DNA of 64,000 nucleotides from NCBI RefSeq assembly GCF_013410345.1, contig NZ_JACCFJ010000001.1, positions 5,287,501 to 5,351,500 of the forward strand, in the 5' to 3' direction. The number at the start of each line of letters is the position of its first letter. Within the stretch, counting starts at the first letter, position 1. The DNA is from Saccharopolyspora hordei (GTDB lineage Bacteria; Actinomycetota; Actinomycetes; Mycobacteriales; Pseudonocardiaceae). Positions 44,211-53,200 of the stretch are shown here, piece after piece. The translations under genes were made by a program, and so were the position numbers. The notes under the pieces are model-generated. The model made no database searches. It was not told the origin of the DNA and was given only the letters and a program-made list of their open reading frames with translations.

Positions 44211-44239
44211 ACACGGCTCCCGCGCCCGGCGGAGTTCAC
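44211..44239 (-). promoter_or_regulatory. 29-bp repeated element, copy 2 (putative promoter)
   Basis: The sequence matches 27 of 29 bases of the element at 62995-63023. Both end 24 bp before a start codon on the minus strand (44186 and 62971). Read on the minus strand each has TGAAC near the left end and CCGTGT at the right end, like an ECF sigma -35/-10 pair. Equal distance to the start codon supports a promoter rather than a chance repeat. Confidence 0.55.
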
Positions 44240-44259
44240 GGCGAGGCCGCCCGGACCAC

Positions 44260-47200
44260 TCACTCGTCCACCGGTTCCGGGCGCCCGCGCGGTGGGAACC
44301 GCAGCTGCTCCAGGCTCGCGGGCGGTTCGCGGTCGCGCTCGTCGTCCTGGGCGTCCGCGCCGACGACGAGGGCGATCACGTCGCGCTGGGACAGTGAGGC
44401 CAGGTCGGCCGCGAGCTCCGCGGTCACCGCCGCACCGACCAGCCGCAGTCCGCCGAGGCTCGGCACGAGCCGGCCGGTGGTGCCCGGCACCGGGATCTCC
44501 TCGCCCGCGGCCGCGGCCCGCCGCACCTCGTGGGCCCGCTGCGCCCGCTCGTGCTCGGCGCGGGCGTAGGCGTCGGCGGGGTCCGCGGGTGCTCGCGGTG
44601 CCGGCGCCGTGTCGTCGACGTAGCGGCCCTCCGCGTCCACCGGGATCGCGTAGACCCGGTCCAGCCAGCCGAACCCGTCGGTGCCGGCCGGTCGGACCGT
44701 GCCCGCTTGGGCGTCCACGATGGACACCGTGCCGTGGTGGTTGACCACGTTCCACGCGTGTCCCCCGCCGCCGCGCCGGAACCCGATCACCAGCGCGTCG
44801 GCGCCGTGCCCGGCCCTGGTGACCCGGTCGATCACCTCGGCGAGCCCCGCCGGGCCGCGGCTGAACATCTCCGGCGCGTAGCCGAGCCCCTCCGCCGCGG
44901 CGGTGCCCGCGCCGCGGGGGACGCCGTCCGGCGCGGAGCCCGCGACGCGCGGCCGCCCGTGGTAGGTCTCGTGGAACGCCAGCGCCGCGTCGACGCAGTT
45001 GACGTCGCGCCCCTGCTCGGACCGGGTGCCGTTGACGAGGCCCGCGAAGCTCGCCGGGTCGGCGAACCGGGTCCCCGGCGGCACCGCGGCGAGCAGCGCG
45101 TCGGTGTCCCCCGGCGCGGGCGGCACCAGCCGCTCCGGCACCGGCCGCGCGTGCGCGGGCTCGTAGTGGGTGGCGGGGCCCTCGTCGGACTCGAACTCCT
45201 CGCGCGAGCGCTTCCGCGGCCCGCGAGGCGGGTCTTCCACAGTGGACGGATCAGCGGTCGGGCCGGCGGGCTCGGCCGTGTCCTGCGGTGCCGCGCCGAT
45301 GGCGTCGGTGGGCTGGGTGAGCGCGAGGGACGCGGCCAGCGCCTGCGCCGCGGGGTAGCCGTCCTCGGCGGCGTGGTGCGCGAGCACGTCGACCACCTGG
45401 TCCCCGAGGTCCTGCGGCAACCCGGCGTGGTAGGTCTCGGCGAGCGTCGTCGCGACCGCCCGGGCCTGCGCGGAGTCGTCCTCGGAGAGCCCGGCCAGCT
45501 GGACCCGCGCCGTCGCCACCCGGTTGTTCCACGGCGGCAGCAGGTCGCTGGTGCTGCTCCCCGGGTCGGCGAGCCGACCGGCGAGCGCCGCGCGGTCGGC
45601 CGGGCCCATGGTGCGGAACCAGTCGTGGAACTCCCGCAGCGCGGCGCCGCCGAACTGGGCGTCCAGCGCGTTGAACCGCTGCCGGGCGTGCGGCGGCAGC
45701 GACTCGTGCCACTCCGTGAACTCGGCGCGGTGGGCCACCTCCACGCTGTGCTGGTACGCGGTGTCCAAGAAGGACTCCACCACCAGGTCCGCTTGCTGGA
45801 ACGAGCCGGGTGCCGGCACGTCCCACGGCGGCCCGACCACGTGCGCGTCGGTGATCCGGATCCGCACCTCACCCGGGGCGATCGGCCCCTCGCCCTCGTG
45901 CCACGGCCGCGGCTCGTACAGGTCGGCCTCCGGGAAGCCCCCGTGGATGCCCGCGGCCCGCACCCACTCACGGACCGGCACGAACCCCCGGAAGAGTCCC
46001 GCACCGGGCGCGTCGACGGCGCCGGAGAAGTCGTAGGACATCGCCGGGTCGAACACCATCTCCACCGGCGGGAGCCCGTTGCCCAGGTCCACGCTCAGCA
46101 CCGGCGCGACGTGGTAGCCCCAGGTGACCAGGCGCGGGTGGTCCGCGGTCGCGCCGTAGGCGTTGTGGGACAGCGTGGACAGCACGTCACCGCCGCGGCT
46201 CATGAACACCTTGCGGACGTCGAAGCCCAGTGCGCGCAGCTTCGCCGCCCACAGGTGGGCGCGGATGTAGCAGCCGTCCTCCGGGTGCGCGCTCGGCATG
46301 GTCACGGTGCCGTGCTGCGGGTGCTCGAACGTGTCGACGGCCATCAGGTCGTAGAGCAGACGCGCCTGCTCGTAGCTGACGGTGCCCGGCTGGGGCGGCG
46401 GGGCGTGCTCGTCGGGGACGAAGCGGCCCTCGGCGTCCAGCGGGATCGCGAAGACCTCGCCCAGACCGTGGAACGACTCGGGACTCGCCGGCACGACCGT
46501 GCCGAAGTGGGCGTCCACGAGAGACACCGTGCCGCCGTGGTTGACCACGTTCCACGCGCTCGCCTGGCCGTCCGTGCCGAAGCTGAACACCAGCGCGTCG
46601 GCACCGTGCCCGGCCCGCTCGACCCGGCGGACCACCTCGGCCAGCCCGTCCTCGCCGCGGCCGACCGCCACCGGCGCGGCCCCGACCGCCTGGGAGGCGC
46701 CCACCATGGTGCTCCGGGCGTCGCCGGCCGTGCCGTGCGCGACCTGCGGACGACCGTGGTAGGTCTCGTGGAAGGCCAGCGCGGCGTGCACCGGCGCGAG
46801 GCCCGGCGACCAGCCGTCGTTGATCAGGCCGACGAAGCTCGCCGGGTCGGCGAACCGGGTGCCCGGCGGCACCACCGCGGCCAGGTCGGGCCCACTGACC
46901 AGCGACGGCGCCCCGACCGCGTCGGTGTGCGGCACGGACCGCGCCGGTCCGGGCCGCTCCGTGCCGCGTTCGGCCTGCTCCACCGCTGTGTCGCTGGAGC
47001 CCTCCGTGGCCGGCCTGGCCTGCTCCTCCGTCGGCGCAGGCGGTTCCGCGGCCGTCGTGCCCGCCGCCTCGGTCTCCACTGTGGACGACCCGCCGGGCGG
47101 TGTCGTCGACTCCGTCCCCGGTTCCGGCAGGCCCGCCACCGCGTCCTGGACGTCGGCCGCGGTGAAGCCCTGGCCGGGCGCGACCGTGTAGGCCGACGGC

Positions 47201-50200
47201 CGCATGTCCGACGGGAGCGTGCCGACGAACGCCGTCACGTCCGACAGCGACACCCCCGGTGCGACGTGCAGGGTCCGGCCGCGCGGGGCGCCGGGCGCGG
47301 GCTGCCCGGCGGGCGGGACGGGCCGTCCCGCCGGGTGGATCGTCGCGCCGCGGGGATCGCCGCTCACCGCGTAGGACCGCTGGTCCGCGGGCAGCCGACC
47401 GGCGTGCCGCCACACGTCGTGCAGGGTGAGCAGGCCCTTGTCGAGCGCGGTGCTCTCCCAGACGCGGACGTGCACGTCGTCGTGCGAGGTGATCTTCACC
47501 GTGCTGTCCTGCGGGTGGCCGTGCTCGCGGAACGCGCTCTTGATCGCGCCGAGCGGCTTGTGCGTCCAGTTCGACCCGTGGACGTGCACCCGGGAGTAGA
47601 TCTCGGCGCTGTCGGCGCGGAACAGGTAGGACCGGCCCTCGTGCTTGACCCCGGAGGTCTCCCCGGCCTTCGAGCTCTCGGACGTCGTGCGCTCGTCGCT
47701 GACCGTGGTGGACGCCGGTGGCGCGACGATCACCGAGGTCGGCGAGGGCCCGGCCGCCTGGTGGGTGTCCGCGCCGTACCCCGACGCGCCGGCCGAGAGG
47801 CCCGTGGTGACCGTCGTGGTGGTGCCGGCCGGGGTGGAGCTCTCGACCTCGCGGGTGAGGCTCATCGACGTGCCCTCGGGCAGCGCCGCGACGAACGTCA
47901 GGTCCTGCGGGCGGAGGTTCCCGGTGAGCTGCAGGTCGAACAGCGAGTCGTAGAGCGGGTGCTTGGTGCCGAGGACGCTGCCCGCCTGGTAGCCCCCGCC
48001 GGTGAACAGGGCGTTCGCCGCGTGGTGCAGCGAGGTGCCCTTGGCCGTGCTGTGCACGACGTGCTCGGAGCTGCTGCCGGGCCTGGTGAACTCCGAGGGG
48101 CGCTGCGCCGACGCGGCGACCTCCTCGCCGGTCATGGTCTGGCCGGGAGGCGGCATCCGGGTCGACAGCTGGGCGTACACGGCGTCGCGCACGGCCTTGG
48201 CGGTGTCCTGCCCGATGGCCTCGACGCGGACCGCGTCCTCCGGGCTGAACCCGGGCCGCTGGTCCGGTGGTGCGTCGACCAGCTCGAACTCGGGCGGCCG
48301 CGGGGGCTTGGCCAGCGGCGGCGAGGCCTTGCTGCTCGGCGACACCAGGTCGACCTCGCCGTCCAGGCGGACCGGTGCCGCGCCCACCCCCTTGTCCAGG
48401 TCCAGCAGGTGCTTCGGGACGCCGAGGGCCGTCGTGTCGAGCGCCGGCATGGGCGCCCGGCGGCGGGTGATGTCCAGCTCGTAGCGGACCGGCCGAGTGC
48501 CGGAGCCGACCTTGTCGGTGTCGACCCGGGTGGTCGTCTTCGTGCCGCCGCTGCCGTCCAGGACGCGCTCGGTCTTGGAGCTCTTCGCGCCGCCGAACAG
48601 CTGCGGGGTGAACCCGCCCCCGGCCGCGCCCGGTTCCGGCGGCGACTGCTGGACCTCGCCGTCCGGCCCCGGCCTCCCCGGCGGGACGGGCGGGGTCTCC
48701 GCGTAGCGCACCCCGGCGTTGAGGGAGGCGTTGACCGACCACGCGGTGGTGCTCTTGTGCTGCTCGGACGTGGACACGTAAGCGGACCGGGTCACCTTGT
48801 CCGGGTTCACCGCGTCGGTCTGCGTCGTGGCCCGGTCCCCGTCGAAGACCTCCCGGACGCGCACGTCGACGACGTCCTCGAACAGCGGACCGGACAGCGG
48901 CACCGAGATGAGCCCCTGCTGACCGGCGAGCACGTCGGGCAGCCACAGGCGCCCGGTCGGGCTGTTCAGCAGGGCGTCGACCTGGTCGGTGACCTGGCGC
49001 TGCTGCGCCGCGTCGGTGACGCCGAGCTCGGTGAGCCGCTGCCGGACCGGGGCCATCGGGTCGTCGCCGGCCAGCCGTGCGTCGCGCACCGCGGTGTCGC
49101 TGTAGGAGGCGTACTCCCCGGGTCCGGGCGCCAGCGTGTGCGCCGGGTCGTCGACCCCCGGCTTCGGCGTGGGCCGCAGCGCGGAGAGCTCCGGCGGCAC
49201 GTCCAGGCCGAGCGCGGTGAACATGTCGATGGCCTGCTGGACCGGCACCTCCACCACCGCGCCGCCCGGCTCGTCGACGGTCACCTCGACCGGGTCGAAC
49301 CGTCCGGTGTGGACGGCGTTGCGCAGCGCCATGTCGGCCCAGTACCGGTAGCGGACGTCCACGCTGACCAGCGCGGTCGGCCCCGTGTACTCGAAGTCCT
49401 GGGTGCCGCCGGTGGTCAGCTCGGCCGCGTGGCTGCGGCCGTGCTTGGCCCCGCCGCCGAGGACCCCGCTGACCATCGCGCCGGTGCGCCCGTCCTGCCT
49501 CGGTATCGCGTTGGCGTTGACCTCGGCGTCGACCGCGGCGCCCCACGAGCTGGTGGTGCTGGTGGTCTGGTCGCCCGCCTGGTTGCGCTTGAGGGTGCTC
49601 TCCGCGCGGACGTCGACCAGCCGCGGCGAGTGGTAGGTGGCCTCGCCGTGGAGCGTGCCGGTGAAGTCGGTGAGCCTGCCCTCGCGCATCATCCCGCCGG
49701 TGCTGTTCGACAGGCCGCTGAGGCCCTGGCTGGCCGTGCCGAGGCTGCCGACCCGGCCCTGGAACTCGCGCACCGCCTCGGCCGAGGTGGTGCCCGGCCG
49801 GGTCAGCTCGGAGCTCTTGTAGACGTACTCGGTGGTGTGCTCGACACCGTCCGCGTCGACGCGCCGCTCGGTGAAGGTCTTCTGCGCCCACGTCGACCAG
49901 AACCCGCTGCCCTTCGGCGGGGTGCGGACCGCACCGCCCCCGACGGGCTCGATGCGCTTGGCCAGCGCGAGGTCGAGGGCCTCGGTGCTGTTCGGGCTGG
50001 TCGTGACGTGCTCGACGGTGGCGAACTCGCCGAAGTGCTCCGGTCCGAGCACCGTGGTCGACGGCAGCGGCGGTGGGGCGCCGAGGTAGGTGCCGGGCCG
50101 CGTCCCGCTCGGCGGCAGCGGCCTGCTCGCCCAGTCCAGCTTGTCGGCGGGGGTGGCCACCCGGATCGCGTCGTCCACCCGGCCGCGGTGGACGTGCTGG

Positions 50201-53200
50201 TCGGTCGGTCCGTCGCCGGCCAGCACCCGGTCGAGGTCGGTCCGGGACGGCCCGGTGTAGCGGGCGTCGGCGCTCTGCGACAGCTTGCCGCCGAGGAAGA
50301 ACCGCTGCGCCCAGTTCGGGTCCTTGGTCGAGCCGTGCACGACGACGAGGTCCAGCGCGCCTCGGTAGTCGCGCATGTCCCCGCTGTACTTGGCGGACCG
50401 GCCGTCCTTGCCGCTGTAGCCGGACTTGGTGGAGAGACCCTTGTCGTAGGTCGCGGACAGGGCCACGCGCGGACCGGCGGTGGACTGGGTCGGGCCGCCC
50501 TGGTAGGGGTTCGGCAGGCCGTCTTCCGGCGTGGCCTTCGGCGGGTTCGGGTCGGGGCTGTCGGTGCCCTTCGGCAGGAACGCGCCACCCGCGCCGATGC
50601 GCGCGGTGCGCGACGAGCCGTACGAGCGCTGGAACTTCTCGGTGTGCTTGACCTCCGTGGTGGTGTCCTGCTGCCCGGACGGCTCGGTCCTGTCCGGGGG
50701 CGCCGGGATCGCGTGGACGTCGACGAAGTGGGTCCGGCCTCCCTCGGTCCACACCGCCCGCGCGCCGCCGTGCATCGCGTTGTGGAGGGTGTGCTTGGCG
50801 ATGTCCGGGGTGCGGAACTGCGCCTCGATCGCGGCCCGCCCGTTCGCGCTCAGGCCACTGTCGGTGTCGCGGACCCGGCTGGTGATGAACTCGGTGACCT
50901 TGTCGCGGTCGACGAACTTGATGTCGTCCCGGCCGAACAGGTAGGTCTGGCCGGTCGCCTCGCGCGCGCTCTCCCCCTGCAGGTGCGGGGGCAGCGGCAG
51001 GCCCAGCTCGCGGGCCCGCCACACCGGCACCTGCACCAGGGTGCGGACGGTGCTCTGCGGCGCGTCCTCGCCGGGCTCGGTCGTGCCGGTGCCGACCCGC
51101 ATGTCACGGGAGACCTCGTAGACCAGGTGGTGCTCGCCGCTGGACTGCGTGACGGAGTCGTCCGTGCTCAGCGCGCCGCCGTCGGTGAGGCCGCTGCTGA
51201 AGTCCAGGAAGCCCCCGACGTAGTGGGCCTTCCCACCGCCGTAGAGCCCGAGGCCGACGTTGGCGTCGCTGCCCCGGGTGGTGGTCGCGCCGCGGGTGTG
51301 GCTCACCGCGCTCGAGCTGTCCACCCGGGTGGTGCCGACGTAGCTGACCTGCGCGTCGGTGAGCGGCAGGAAGGTGACCGGCCCGCCGTCGACGGTGGTG
51401 GTGTGCGGGGTCGTGGTCGGGGCGAGCAGGTGGTCGGCGAGGCCGGCCGCGGCCTCGCGGGACGTGCCGAGGACGTCCTCGAACGCCTGCGGCACGGTCG
51501 CCGGGAGCGCTTTGACGTCGCGGAAGTCGCCGTCCGGCAGCGTTCCCGCCACCGCCTCGCCCCGGGTGATCTCGGGGAGCCGCAGCCCGGCGTCGAGCGA
51601 GGCGGTCGCCCGCGGCCCGCCCGGGACCGACAGCTCCAGGCTCATCGTGGCGGGCACGTGGCTGCGCGAGGTCGAGGTCGAGCCGCTGAAGGTCACCGAG
51701 GAGTCGTACCGGTGCGCGGTCTTCACCGTGCCGCCGACGTAGACCATCGGGCGGACCACCGTGCCCACGAGGTCCAGCGGCGAGACGAAGGACAGCGGGA
51801 TGCGGATCGGGACGCTGGTGGAGGTCGCCTCGGCCAGCGGGACGGTCTGCTCGGTCGCCGCGTCGCTGCTGGTGCTGCTCGGCTGCTGGTGCGGCGGGGC
51901 GGTCCGGGTGTCGGCGGGGCGGTGCAGCTCCGGCCGCACGGTGACGTCCACGTCGCCGACCCGGATCCGGCCGTCGCGGATCGCCGCCAGCAGCTCGTCG
52001 TCGCCCAGCGCGCTGACCTGCTCCTCGACGCGGGCGCGGTCCATCCCGGTCAGGCCGGTGAGCGCGTCGACCAGCCCGGTGCGCGGCCCGAGCACCTCGA
52101 ACTCGAGCTGCGAGTCGTGGGTCGGGAAGGACAGCTGGGTGAGCCCGCGCTCGTGCTCGCCCTGCGCGGCGGCCTGCTCGGCCTCCTCCTTGGCGTCGTG
52201 GGCCTGTTCGGCCGCGGTGTCGGCGGAGCGCTGGGCGGCGGCGGCCTCGGCTGCGGCGGTGCGCGCCTGGTTCCGGAGGTCGTCGAGCCGGGCGCGGAGC
52301 CGTTCGGCCTCGGCGACGGCGTCGCGGTGCCGGCGTTCGGCGTTCTCCGCCTCGGCGCGCAGCTCCTCCGCCTGCGCCCGCGCGTCGGCGTGGGTGCCGG
52401 CCCGGGTGGCGGCGCGGTCGGCGTCCGACCGAGCGGCGTCGGCCCGGGTCGCGGCGTCGCGGAGCGCGCCCAGCGTCGCGTCGGACCTGCTCGCCGCGTC
52501 GTTGGCGGTGCGCAGCGCGTCCGCGACCGTGCTGCGGCCCTCGGTGGTCGTGGTGAGCGCGCGGATGGCCTGCTGCAGCGCGGAGGTGGCCTTGTCGTGG
52601 GCCGCGCGCGCGGCCGTGGCGGACGCCTCGACGGCGCGGGCCTGGTCCAGGTCCCGCTGCGCGGTCTCGGCGTCGGCGACAGCCTGGGCGTGGGCCAGGT
52701 CGACCTCGCTGATCCGGCGGTCGAGGGACGCGGTGGTGTCGCGCGCGCTGGACACCGCGTCCTCCGCCCGCCGGACCGCGTCCGGACCCGCCCCGCCCCG
52801 CTGCGCGCGGGCGAGCGCGTCGCGCGCGGCCGCCAGCCGCTCGGCGGCCTCGGCGCGCTCCGCCCGGAGCTCGTAGCGCAGGGCCACGAGCCCGTCCCGG
52901 GCCTGCACGGCGTCGTCGAGGCGCTGCTGCGCCTGCGCGGTCTGCTGCGCCGGGTCGAGCCCGATGGCGAGCACCGCGCCCTGCGCCGTCCGCGTCGACC
53001 GCTCGATCGCCCCGAGGTCGTGCCGCACCTTGATCTCGGCCGCCTTGACCGCACCGAGCGCCGACGCGACCGCGTCCCGCGCCGACGCCGCGTCCTCCGC
53101 GGCGCGCTCCGCCTCGGCGACGACCTGCGAAAACGGGTCCGACGGCTGGTGGTTCTGGTCGGTGCCGTCCTCGTGCGAGCCGCTCTGGTCCGCGGTCCGC

